NCBI GenBank assembly: GCA_002449305.1
Contig: DKDI01000005.1
Coordinates: 1 to 37,740 of the forward strand
From: Treponema sp. UBA6852
Lineage (GTDB): Bacteria > Spirochaetota > Spirochaetia > Treponematales > Treponemataceae
Direction of reading: 5' to 3'
Length of the DNA stretch: 37,740 nucleotides
The position numbers and the translations under genes are program-made. The notes beneath the pieces were generated by a model. The model had not been told where the DNA came from. It saw only the letters and a program-made list of their open reading frames with translations, and did no database searches. Numbering within the stretch: position 1 is the stretch's first letter; every line of letters begins with the position of its first letter. Of the stretch, positions 1 through 7,762 are shown piece by piece.

Positions 1-105
1 GTGGAAAATACAATATTCCTTAAGTTTTTAACAAATTCCAGAAGAAAATCAAATATTCTTGAAGCACGCTATTAAAAAAAAAGTATTTCTGATATATTTT
101 CCGCT

Positions 106-1707
106 ATGGAAGAAAGAAAGATTGAAATACTTGATTCTACTTTGCGCGACGGTTCGCAGGGAGAAGGAATAAGCTATTCTGTTCAGGATAAAATTCACAT
201 TGTGCAGGCTTTAGATGACTTGGGCATAAAATACATTGAAGCTGGAAACCCCGGCTCGAATCCCAAGGATATGGAATTTTTTCAGCGTGCAAAAAGCCTT
301 AAACTGAAAAATTCACAGATTGTCGCGTTCGGCTCAACAAGGAGAAAGGATTCTTCATGCGCAGAAGATGCGAACTTGCAAAGCCTTCTTTCTGCGGAAA
401 CAGAAACTGTTGTTATCTTCGGAAAGACTTGGGATTTTCAGGCTACGGAAATTCTTCACGCTTCCCTTGAAGAAAATCTTGAAATGATAAGAGATACATG
501 CGCATATTTAAAGCAGCGCGGGCGCAATGTTGTTTTTGACGCCGAGCATTTTTTTACAGGCTTCAAGTCGAACAAGGATTACGCTTTAAAAGCTCTTGGC
601 GCTGCGATTGAAGGCGGGGCGAGTGTTCTTTCACTTTGCGAGACAAAAGGCGGCGCAATGATTGAAGAGTGCAGAGAAGGTGTTCGTGCCGCTGTTGAAA
701 AATTCGGGGCAGGAGCTGTGATTGGAATTCACACTCACAATGATTCAGGCCTTGCTGTTGCAAATTCTCTTGTTGCAGTCGAAGCTGGCGCAACTCATGT
801 TCAGGGTGTTCTTCTTGGATTCGGCGAGCGTACAGGAAACGCAAATCTTTCTACGATTATTTCTAACCTTCAGCTTAAAATGAACTGCAAGTGCATTCCA
901 GAGGAAAGCATAAAACTGCTTACTCCAATCTGCAAGCGCGTTGCGGAAATTACAAACATAACGCTTGACCCAGGGCTTCCGTATGTGGGGCAGAATGCTT
1001 TTGCGCACAAAGCCGGAATGCACATCGATGCGGTTTTAAAAAATCCGTTTGCTTATGAGCACATTGAGCCTGAGTCAGTTGGAAATTCCCGCGTGTTCCT
1101 TATGAGCGAAGTTGCCGGAAGAAGCATGGTTATTGAAAAAATCAGAAAGTTTGATTCGTCGATTACAAAGTCAAGTCCGGTTGTTTCAGAAATCATGGCG
1201 AAAGTAAAAGAGCTTGAGCATCAGGGCTATCAGTTTGAAGGCGCAGACGGAAGCTTTGAGCTTTTGGTCCGTAAATCGATTGGAAAATATCAGCCGTTCT
1301 TTAAATTGCGCTACTATAAAACTTCCGATGAGTCTCCGCTTATTGAAAAAGGGCTTTATTCTTTTGCCCAGCTTAAAATTGAAGTTGACGGCCATGAAGA
1401 AATTGCCGCCGGCGAAGGAAACGGTCCTGTTAATGCTCTTGACTTTGCGTTGCGTACTGCACTCAAATCGTTTTATCCGAGCGTGCAGGATATTCATCTT
1501 ACAGATTATAAAGTCCGCGTTCTCGACGGAAAATCAGCTACAGCCGCAAGTGTCCGTGTTTTGATTGAGTCTACAGACGGAACTGACAGCTGGACGACAA
1601 TTGGTGTGAGCTGCGACGTTATTGAAGCTTCCTGGCTTGCCTTGGTTGACTCTTTTGAATACAAACTGATTAAAGATATTGAAAAAAAGTACCACAAATT
1701 CATTTAA
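106..1707 (+). CDS. cimA: (R)-citramalate synthase
   Basis: Condenses pyruvate with acetyl-CoA to citramalate, the first step of the threonine-independent isoleucine route. The 533-residue length and two-domain layout fit the CimA branch of the alpha-isopropylmalate/homocitrate synthase family. An HMGL-like TIM barrel opens with DSTLRDGSQ (residues 10-18) and has the metal-binding HTHND motif near residue 209. The GNPGSNPKD stretch near residue 46 is typical of CimA rather than LeuA. The C-terminal ~130 residues fit the LeuA allosteric dimer domain, so feedback control by isoleucine is likely. No Shine-Dalgarno sequence precedes the ATG. A TATATT box (93-98) ends 7 nt before it, so the mRNA may be leaderless. 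leuB follows, and LeuB enzymes also process beta-methylmalate in this pathway. A homocitrate or isopropylmalate synthase is possible but less likely. Confidence 0.9.
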   Translation: MEERKIEILDSTLRDGSQGEGISYSVQDKIHIVQALDDLGIKYIEAGNPGSNPKDMEFFQRAKSLKLKNSQIVAFGSTRRKDSSCAEDANLQSLLSAETETVVIFGKTWDFQATEILHASLEENLEMIRDTCAYLKQRGRNVVFDAEHFFTGFKSNKDYALKALGAAIEGGASVLSLCETKGGAMIEECREGVRAAVEKFGAGAVIGIHTHNDSGLAVANSLVAVEAGATHVQGVLLGFGERTGNANLSTIISNLQLKMNCKCIPEESIKLLTPICKRVAEITNITLDPGLPYVGQNAFAHKAGMHIDAVLKNPFAYEHIEPESVGNSRVFLMSEVAGRSMVIEKIRKFDSSITKSSPVVSEIMAKVKELEHQGYQFEGADGSFELLVRKSIGKYQPFFKLRYYKTSDESPLIEKGLYSFAQLKIEVDGHEEIAAGEGNGPVNALDFALRTALKSFYPSVQDIHLTDYKVRVLDGKSATAASVRVLIESTDGTDSWTTIGVSCDVIEASWLALVDSFEYKLIKDIEKKYHKFI

Positions 1708-1754
1708 TGTTCTTTACATAAATGTTGCTTTGAGGTATTTTATAAATACTTTAT

Positions 1755-1777
1755 AAACTTTAGTATTAGTAAAGTTT
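1755..1777. promoter_or_regulatory. Inverted repeat between cimA and leuB
   Basis: Perfect 8-bp arms AAACTTTA and TAAAGTTT with a 7-nt spacer lie between cimA and leuB, 28 bases before the leuB start. It could be an operator or a weak terminator for cimA. There is no clean T-run directly after it. Confidence 0.35.
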
Positions 1778-1805
1778 GTTTTGACTTTTTATAGGAGCTT
1801 GATTT

Positions 1806-2891
1806 ATGGAAAAAAATATTGCTTTGATTCCCGGAGATGGAATTGGCCCTGATGTTGTTGCAGAAGCTGTAAATGTCTTGAATGCAGTCGCTTCAAAATT
1901 CGGTCATAAATTTAATTATGAAACTGTTACTGCCGGCGGATGCGCAATCGATAAGTTTGGAAAGCCGTTGCCGCAGGAAGAACTTGACAAATGCCTTAAA
2001 AGCGATGCAGTTCTTCTTGGAGCTGTAGGCGGTCCAAAATGGGACAACCTTCCGTCTGAGCTTCGTCCTGAAAAAGCATTGCTTGGTCTTCGCGGCGGAA
2101 TGAAAGTTTTTGCAAATCTTCGTCCGGCTGTAATGTGGAAGCAGCTCAAAGATGCCTGTCCTTTAAAAGATGAAATTGTCGGCGACGGACTTAATATTCT
2201 CATTGTCCGCGAGCTGATTTCTGGAATTTACTTTGGAGACAGAGGAACTGCCGCAGACGGAAAATCTGCCTGGGACACAGAAAAATATACTTGGAGTGAG
2301 ATTGAGCGCATTGTCCGCATGGGATTTGAATTCGCACAGAAACGCCAGAAACGTCTTTGTGTAGTTGACAAGGCGAACATCTTGAATTCAAGCCAGCTTT
2401 GGAGAAAAGTTACAGAGTCTGTAAAAGGCGACTATCCTGATGTTGCTCTTTCTTACCTTTACATTGACAATGCTTCTATGCAGCTTGTGCGCAATCCGCG
2501 CCAGTTCGATGTAATTGCAACAAGCAATATGTTCGGCGACATTCTTTCTGATGAAGCAAGCCAGATTACAGGCTCAATCGGAATGCTGGCTTCAGCTTCT
2601 TTGGGCGACGGAGGTCCTGGACTTTACGAGCCGATTCACGGTTCTGCTCCTGACATTGCCGGAAAAAATCTTGCAAATCCTCTTGCAACAATTCTTTCTG
2701 CTGCTATGCTTTTGCGTTACAGCTTTGGACTTGAAAAAGAAGCCAAGGTTATTGAAGATGCCGTTAACTCCGTTCTTGATGAAGGCTACAGAACAGGCGA
2801 TATTGCCGGAAGCCATTTTGAAGAGCTTAAGTCTTCTGGAAAACTTGTCGGCACAAAAGAAATGGGGCAGCTTGTTGTAGAGCGCATTTAG
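1806..2891 (+). CDS. leuB: 3-isopropylmalate dehydrogenase
   Basis: NAD-dependent oxidative decarboxylation of 3-isopropylmalate in leucine synthesis. In the citramalate pathway the same enzyme acts on beta-methylmalate to give 2-oxobutyrate. The 361 residues match the family length. The start IALIPGDGIGPDV is the nucleotide-binding beginning of isocitrate/isopropylmalate dehydrogenases. Further signatures are GAVGGPKWD, LRPA, the SGIYFG segment, and the C-terminal NMFGDILSDEA and EPIHGSAPDIAGK motifs. The start is supported by an AGGAG Shine-Dalgarno sequence at 1793-1797. It follows cimA by 98 bases with a palindrome between them. leuC and leuD are not in the window. Confidence 0.95.
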   Translation: MEKNIALIPGDGIGPDVVAEAVNVLNAVASKFGHKFNYETVTAGGCAIDKFGKPLPQEELDKCLKSDAVLLGAVGGPKWDNLPSELRPEKALLGLRGGMKVFANLRPAVMWKQLKDACPLKDEIVGDGLNILIVRELISGIYFGDRGTAADGKSAWDTEKYTWSEIERIVRMGFEFAQKRQKRLCVVDKANILNSSQLWRKVTESVKGDYPDVALSYLYIDNASMQLVRNPRQFDVIATSNMFGDILSDEASQITGSIGMLASASLGDGGPGLYEPIHGSAPDIAGKNLANPLATILSAAMLLRYSFGLEKEAKVIEDAVNSVLDEGYRTGDIAGSHFEELKSSGKLVGTKEMGQLVVERI

Positions 2892-2930
2892 TTTTGTTTT
2901 TGCTGTCATTATCAAGGATGTTTCTTTGTC

Positions 2931-3041
2931 ATTGCCGGACTCGCTCCGGCAATCTTGTATATAAATGTACATTGAATTTCCGTATCAACTGCGGGAATGA
3001 CAGTAAAAATTTCAATAGATTATCGGGTAAAGCCCGATAAT
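2931..3041. repeat. Cluster of REP-like palindromes
   Basis: Two perfect 9-bp-arm palindromes flank a decayed third. They are ATTGCCGGA/TCCGGCAAT (2931-2953, 5-nt loop) and ATTATCGGG/CCCGATAAT (3019-3041, 5-nt loop). Between them is an imperfect one near 2978-2996. The edges read GTCATT and AATGAC, as in the copies near 27501, 29059 and 34178. It lies between leuB and the histidine kinase gene and may also act as a transcription terminator. Confidence 0.75.
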
Positions 3042-3121
3042 GACGTTAATTTATAAAACTCTAAATTCTGCTTTTTTGTTTTTATTTGTGTTTTCTTTCA
3101 TTTGGGATTACAATTAAGAAA

Positions 3122-5248
3122 ATGCAAAATATTTCTATTTTTTCAGATGACAAGGAACATGAGTTTTCCCAGATAAAAAAAAGTGTGAGCGCCTACATTT
3201 TGGATAGCGGCGATACAAGAACAAATCAGTACAAAAAAGCAATCGCTGCCGACGCAATGATTCTTTACGAATTCAATCTTTCAAAAGACTTGATTGTAGG
3301 AAATCCTGTACAGAGAATGAGCGATCGGATTGTTCAGCTTAAGCCTGCGATGGGACTTCCTGAAAACTGTTCTTACACTGATTTTATTGATGCGCTTTGC
3401 TGGGACTTGTCGGATGAAGAAAAAAAACGTTTCCTTGAAAAGATGAATGTCTACTGCCTCTTGGATTCGTTTATAATGGAAAAATACGAAATTCAATTTG
3501 ACTCAAGCAGGTCAACTTACAACGGCGAATCTTTTTGGACGCGTACAACAATAATTCTTACAAAGGACGAAAACTCAGGCGACATAATGGGACTTGCCGT
3601 TGTAAAAAATATTACAAGCGGCTACAGGCAAAAGGAAGAAAAACTTTATCAGCTGGAAATTATCAACGCGCTTACGATTGAGTACAGCAATGTTTTTATG
3701 ATAAACGTGATGTCTGGAATAATCCGCATTGTAAGAATCAACGACAGGGTGAGCTCTTTTTACAATGAATCTTTGGAAGGTCTTCCTTATGATGATGTGC
3801 TTGATTTTTATGCTAGCGTTTCAGTTTATGAGGATGACCGCGACATGATTAAGCGGGCTTTTTCGCGTGAAAATGTTTTAAAGCAGCTTTCCAAGCGAGA
3901 AAGTTATTACGTAAATTTCCGCTCGTATATAAACAGCAAAATTTCCTACATGAAGCTTACGGTTGTTAGAATTGGAAATATCCGCGAAACTGGAAATGTT
4001 CTTATGGGCTTTATGAATGTTGACACGGAAACAGAGCATGAGATGAAACAGCGCAAGGCATTGCAGGAAGCGTTGTCTATGGCGGAACTTGCAAGCCATG
4101 CAAAGTCTCGTTTCCTTTCCAACATGAGCCACGACATAAGAACTCCTATGAATGCAATTATCGGTTACACTTCGCTTGCAGAAAAACACATCGGGAATCC
4201 GGAACTTATAAAGTCAGATCTTGCGCGCATAAAGACAAGCTCAAACTATTTGCTTTGCCTTATAAATGATGTGCTTGATATGTCCCGCATCGAAAGTGGA
4301 AAAATAAAAATAAAACTTACATCGAATACAATAGAAGATATTCTTGCGGAAGTTGACAGTGTTATTCAGCCGCAGCTTCAGTCTAAGAAACTTAATTATT
4401 CAATTTTGCGCCACGGAAACTTAAGGCGTAAAGTTTTTTGCGACAAACTTAGGCTCAAGCAGATTCTTATAAACATTCTTGGAAACTCTGTAAAATACAC
4501 AGGAGAAAACGGTTCGATTAAATTCACTGCCGCGGAAACTCCTTCTGTTTCTGACGGATATTCTTCGTATCAGTTTAGAATTAAAGACAACGGAATTGGA
4601 ATGTCGGAAGAATTCCAGAAAAAAGTTTTTAATCCGTTTGAGCGGGACGAAAATATTGAAAATTTTCATGTTCAAGGAACTGGACTTGGTCTTTCAATTT
4701 CAAAAAATCTTGTTGAAAAAATGGACGGTTCAATTTTCCTAAAAAGCAAGAAAGATGTTGGAACAGAATTTCTTATTTGCTTTGACTTTGAAAATGCCCC
4801 GGAATCAGAATCTGACAAAAAAGAAATTTCATCTTCCTTGAAAAAAAATGTAGATTTAAAAGGAACTAGAATTCTTTTGGTAGAAGACAACAGCCTTAAC
4901 CGCGACATCGCAAGAGAACTTTTAAAAGGCGCAGGCTTTGTTATTGACGAGGCTGAAAACGGAAAAATTGCGCTGGATATGCTTTCCGCCTGTCCAGACG
5001 GATATTACAAAGTTGTCCTTATGGATGTGATGATGCCTGTTATGAACGGATACGAGGCTTCTATGAAAGTCCGCGAAATGAAAAGCAAGTCCAAGTCTTC
5101 TATTCCGATTGTGGCGATGACGGCGAATGCTTTTGAAGAGGACAAGGAGCAGGCTTTGAAATCTGGAATGGACTATTTTGTTTCTAAGCCATTTGACATA
5201 AAGTCGCTGCTTTCTCTTTTGTCTGAAATTCTTGTTGATGCAAATTAA
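3122..5248 (+). CDS. Hybrid sensor histidine kinase/response regulator
   Basis: A 708-residue signalling protein. The N-terminal ~310 residues look like one or two PAS-type sensor regions without a clear membrane segment, so it is probably cytoplasmic. The HisKA phospho-acceptor follows in SNMSHDIRTPMNAI (His337). The HATPase domain has an N-box near LKQILINILGNSVKYT, DNGIGM and GTGLGLSISK. A C-terminal receiver domain has the acidic pair in LLVEDN, phospho-acceptor Asp635 in VLMDVMMP, and the conserved Lys in VSKPFD. An upstream in-frame TTG at 3086 exists. I chose the ATG at 3122 because the 12 extra residues look like untranslated leader, but neither start has a good Shine-Dalgarno sequence. 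No cognate output regulator lies beside it. The signal sensed is unknown. Confidence 0.85.
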   Translation: MQNISIFSDDKEHEFSQIKKSVSAYILDSGDTRTNQYKKAIAADAMILYEFNLSKDLIVGNPVQRMSDRIVQLKPAMGLPENCSYTDFIDALCWDLSDEEKKRFLEKMNVYCLLDSFIMEKYEIQFDSSRSTYNGESFWTRTTIILTKDENSGDIMGLAVVKNITSGYRQKEEKLYQLEIINALTIEYSNVFMINVMSGIIRIVRINDRVSSFYNESLEGLPYDDVLDFYASVSVYEDDRDMIKRAFSRENVLKQLSKRESYYVNFRSYINSKISYMKLTVVRIGNIRETGNVLMGFMNVDTETEHEMKQRKALQEALSMAELASHAKSRFLSNMSHDIRTPMNAIIGYTSLAEKHIGNPELIKSDLARIKTSSNYLLCLINDVLDMSRIESGKIKIKLTSNTIEDILAEVDSVIQPQLQSKKLNYSILRHGNLRRKVFCDKLRLKQILINILGNSVKYTGENGSIKFTAAETPSVSDGYSSYQFRIKDNGIGMSEEFQKKVFNPFERDENIENFHVQGTGLGLSISKNLVEKMDGSIFLKSKKDVGTEFLICFDFENAPESESDKKEISSSLKKNVDLKGTRILLVEDNSLNRDIARELLKGAGFVIDEAENGKIALDMLSACPDGYYKVVLMDVMMPVMNGYEASMKVREMKSKSKSSIPIVAMTANAFEEDKEQALKSGMDYFVSKPFDIKSLLSLLSEILVDAN

Positions 5249-5267
5249 AATCTGGTTTTTAAATGTC

Positions 5268-5295
5268 TTGTCTTCCCTCCAAAAAAGTGTAATAC
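5268..5295 (+). promoter_or_regulatory. Putative promoter of lysA
   Basis: TTGTCT (5268-5273), a 16-nt spacer and TAATAC (5290-5295) lie 35 bases before the lysA start. Confidence 0.4.
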
Positions 5296-5330
5296 TAGCG
5301 TAAAATTATTAGCTTGTTTTGGAGGATTTT

Positions 5331-6599
5331 ATGAGTTTAGATTTTCCGTTGAGCCATGCCCAGCTTATTGAGCTTGCAAAGAAATTTCCGACTCCTTTCT
5401 ATATTTATGATGAAAAAGCAATCCGCGAAAATGTAAAGTATTTTTATAAAGCGTTCAGCATTTTTCCTTCGTTCACGGAATATTTTGCAGTCAAGGCGCT
5501 TCCAAATCCTTACATTCTGAAAGTTCTTGAAAGCGAAGGTTGCGGCGGAGACTGTTCTAGCTTGCCGGAGCTTATGCTTTGTGAAAAATCTGGAATAACC
5601 GGGCACAGAATAATGTTTACAAGCAACGACACTCCTGCCCAGGAATTTGTTTATGCACAGAAACTTGGAGCAATTATAAATCTTGATGACATTACCCATA
5701 TCGACTTTCTGAAAAATGCTCTTGGCGGAAAACTTCCAGACACAATCTGCTTTAGATATAATCCGGGACCTTTAAAAGAAGGCGGAAACTCCATAATCGG
5801 AAAGCCTGAGGAAGCCAAGTACGGACTTACAAAAGAGCAGATGATTCAAGCTTATAAAATCTGCAAGGCGGAAGGCGTAAAGCATTTTGGAATTCACACG
5901 ATGGTTGCTTCCAATGAGCTTAATCCTGATTTCTTTGTTGATACTGCGCGCATAGTTTTTGAACTTATCCTAGAAGTACAAAAAGAATGCGGTGTTAACA
6001 TTGAATTTGCAGATCTTGGCGGCGGAGTTGGAATCCCTTATAAGAGCGGGCAAAAAAAAGTTGATCTTGATTATGTCGCAAAAGGGATAAAAGTTCTTTA
6101 CGATAAAATGATTGTTCCGGTTGGACTAGATCCTTTAAAACTCTGCTTTGAATGCGGACGCCCGATTACAGGACCTTACGGCTGGCTTGTTACAAAGGCA
6201 ATTCACGAAAAAAATATCTACCGCAACTATATTGGAGTTGACGCAAGCATGGCAGACTTGATGCGCCCTGGAATGTACGGAGCTTACCATGAAGTTACTG
6301 TCAGCGGAAAAGAAAATGCTCCTAAAGATTTTGTTTATGACGTTTCTGGAAGCCTGTGCGAAAACTGCGACAAGTTTGCGGTTCAGAGAAGTCTTCCAAA
6401 AATTGAAATAGGAGATCTTTTGATTATCCACGATGCCGGCGCGCACGGAAGAGCGATGGGCTTTAATTACAACGGAAAACTTCGTGCCGGAGAACTTCTT
6501 TTGCGTTTAGATGGAACTGTAAAAGAAATCCGCCGCCGTGAAACTGTTGAGGATTATTTTGCTACATTGGATTTTGAAGGACTGAAAAATTTCAGCTGA
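5331..6599 (+). CDS. lysA: Diaminopimelate decarboxylase
   Basis: PLP enzyme converting meso-diaminopimelate to lysine and CO2. The 422-residue protein is a fold-III (alanine-racemase barrel) decarboxylase. The PLP lysine is K55 in the AVKAL motif. The phosphate-binding glycine loop appears as LGGGVGIPY, substrate-side residues as ECGRPI, and the active-site cysteine lies in GSLCENCDKF. The true start is ATG 5331, with GGAGG at 5321-5325. A TTG twelve bases upstream falls in the Shine-Dalgarno sequence and is rejected. Related decarboxylases of this fold act on carboxynorspermidine or ornithine, so the exact substrate is inferred. The hemerythrin gene follows 38 bases later and may be co-transcribed. 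Confidence 0.85.
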   Translation: MSLDFPLSHAQLIELAKKFPTPFYIYDEKAIRENVKYFYKAFSIFPSFTEYFAVKALPNPYILKVLESEGCGGDCSSLPELMLCEKSGITGHRIMFTSNDTPAQEFVYAQKLGAIINLDDITHIDFLKNALGGKLPDTICFRYNPGPLKEGGNSIIGKPEEAKYGLTKEQMIQAYKICKAEGVKHFGIHTMVASNELNPDFFVDTARIVFELILEVQKECGVNIEFADLGGGVGIPYKSGQKKVDLDYVAKGIKVLYDKMIVPVGLDPLKLCFECGRPITGPYGWLVTKAIHEKNIYRNYIGVDASMADLMRPGMYGAYHEVTVSGKENAPKDFVYDVSGSLCENCDKFAVQRSLPKIEIGDLLIIHDAGAHGRAMGFNYNGKLRAGELLLRLDGTVKEIRRRETVEDYFATLDFEGLKNFS

Positions 6600-6637
6600 T
6601 TCTGACTTTTATAAATTTGCCATTGGAGGTAAAAAAG

Positions 6638-7051
6638 ATGGTTGAAAAAATTGAATGGAGCGACTCTTATCTTTTGGGAATTCCTGAAATTGACAATCAG
6701 CATAAAAAACTGATTCAGATTGCAAATGAACTTTATGCTACGGCTACTGGCACTGATGAAGCTTATGGTCTTAATATGGCGAAAGTTCTGAAAAAGCTTA
6801 CAGACTACACGGTTTATCATTTTTCAAATGAAGAAGAATTTATGCGCAAGTACGGATATTCAGGCGTTGATATTCACAAGACTGCGCATGACAACTTTAT
6901 AAATGAAGTTAACCATCAGATTAAGCAGCTTTCTTCCGACCGCAAAGATGACGGCGCAAGGTTCTATTCTTACATGGTTGGCTGGATTTTGAATCACATT
7001 GCAAAAGCCGACCGCGTCTGGGCTGCGTTTGTAAAGCCAAAGATTTCATAA
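6638..7051 (+). CDS. Bacteriohemerythrin
   Basis: A 138-residue single-domain hemerythrin that binds O2 reversibly at a non-haem di-iron centre. All seven expected ligands are present and correctly spaced: His22 (in DNQHKKLI), His61, Glu65, His80, His84, His120 and Asp125. No signal peptide is present, so it is cytoplasmic. GGAGG at 6626-6630 supports the start at 6638. In an anaerobe it would act in oxygen scavenging, sensing or delivery. The iron-uptake operon lies just downstream behind its own promoter. The family is certain, the physiological role is inferred. Confidence 0.93.
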   Translation: MVEKIEWSDSYLLGIPEIDNQHKKLIQIANELYATATGTDEAYGLNMAKVLKKLTDYTVYHFSNEEEFMRKYGYSGVDIHKTAHDNFINEVNHQIKQLSSDRKDDGARFYSYMVGWILNHIAKADRVWAAFVKPKIS

Positions 7052-7074
7052 GCGAGTTTTTTATTTTTTAGTTG

Positions 7075-7113
7075 AAAGACTTCCGGTTTCTTTTGAGGCT
7101 GGAAGTCTTTTTT
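7075..7113 (+). terminator. Rho-independent terminator after hemerythrin
   Basis: Perfect 10-bp stem AAAGACTTCC/GGAAGTCTTT (7075-7084 and 7101-7110) with a 16-nt loop, ending in a run of six T. Confidence 0.85.
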
Positions 7114-7159
7114 GTTTCCATTAGAAAATCAAATTCATTTTTCAGCAATTCAGAATTTA

Positions 7160-7188
7160 TTGACATATCATTTTAGTTAGTGTAAGAT
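7160..7188 (+). promoter_or_regulatory. Promoter of the feo operon
   Basis: Consensus -35 TTGACA (7160-7165), 17-nt spacer and -10 TAAGAT (7183-7188), preceded by TG. It lies ~80 bases upstream of feoA. Confidence 0.7.
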
Positions 7189-7200
7189 AACGAAGATTAG

Positions 7201-7262
7201 AGCAGGTTAATTTTTATTTGTTTTAGGTAATTTTTGTTGCTCTTTGTTAACTTGCTAGGAGG
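7201..7262 (+). promoter_or_regulatory. feoA leader hairpin abutting the Shine-Dalgarno sequence
   Basis: AGCAGGTTAA (7201-7210) can pair with TTAACTTGCT (7247-7256), nine pairs plus one G-U. The right arm ends directly against the AGGAGG Shine-Dalgarno sequence (7257-7262). This could modulate translation. No known iron-responsive RNA class is recognised. Confidence 0.35.
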
Positions 7263-7267
7263 TTTTT

Positions 7268-7477
7268 ATGCCATTATTGTTTGCAAATCCTGGAGATGAA
7301 GTAAAAATTTCTGGTGTGAATGGAAATCCGCAGGTAAAGCAGCATTTGAATGAACTTGGGTTCAATGTTGGTTCTTTAGTCACGATTGTTCAGAAAGTAA
7401 AGACCGGCTTGATTGTAAAAGTCAAGGAAGCCCGTGTCGCATTGGACAGCAGTTTGGCGTCTAAAATCATTGTCTGA
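7268..7477 (+). CDS. feoA: FeoA-family protein (first copy)
   Basis: A 69-residue SH3-like FeoA-domain protein, thought to bind FeoB and modulate ferrous iron transport. The pattern GDEVKISGVNG ... HLNELGFNVGSLVTIV ... GLIVKVKEARVALD is the FeoA fold, including the LxELGF turn. The start has a strong AGGAGG 5 bases upstream. It is the first gene of the operon and lies 62 bases before a second FeoA gene. Confidence 0.88.
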   Translation: MPLLFANPGDEVKISGVNGNPQVKQHLNELGFNVGSLVTIVQKVKTGLIVKVKEARVALDSSLASKIIV

Positions 7478-7539
7478 TTTTCTAAAACTCAAATCGAAAG
7501 TTGAAACTTTCTCATTGGCTTTTTATAGGAGTAAAATAA

Positions 7540-7761
7540 ATGGGTACATTGCGTGAAGCACAGGTTGGTTCAACTGTAAAGGTAAAAAAGTTGAACGGTG
7601 AGGGCGCTTTAAAAAGGCGTCTTATGGACATGGGATTTACAAACGGATGCGAAGTTTATATCCGCAAAGTCGCACCTCTTGGCGATCCTGTTGAAGTTAC
7701 AATTCGTGGCTATGAGCTTAGCGTTCGCAAAGATGACGCTGAAAATATTGAGGTAGAATAA
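7540..7761 (+). CDS. feoA: FeoA-family protein (second copy)
   Basis: A 73-residue FeoA-domain protein with clearer family motifs than the first copy: GSTVKVKKLNGEGALKRRL, MDMGFTNG, and a C-terminal VTIRGYELSVRKDDA strand pair. AGGAG precedes the start. Its stop codon is separated from the feoB start by one base, so the two are translationally coupled. The two FeoA proteins differ in sequence and probably play distinct roles at FeoB. Confidence 0.92.
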   Translation: MGTLREAQVGSTVKVKKLNGEGALKRRLMDMGFTNGCEVYIRKVAPLGDPVEVTIRGYELSVRKDDAENIEVE

Positions 7762-7762
7762 A

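Noticed and set aside
1..105. A gene end or RNA gene at the left edge
   Set aside because: AT-rich sequence with no supported frame; only a -10-like box for cimA is seen.
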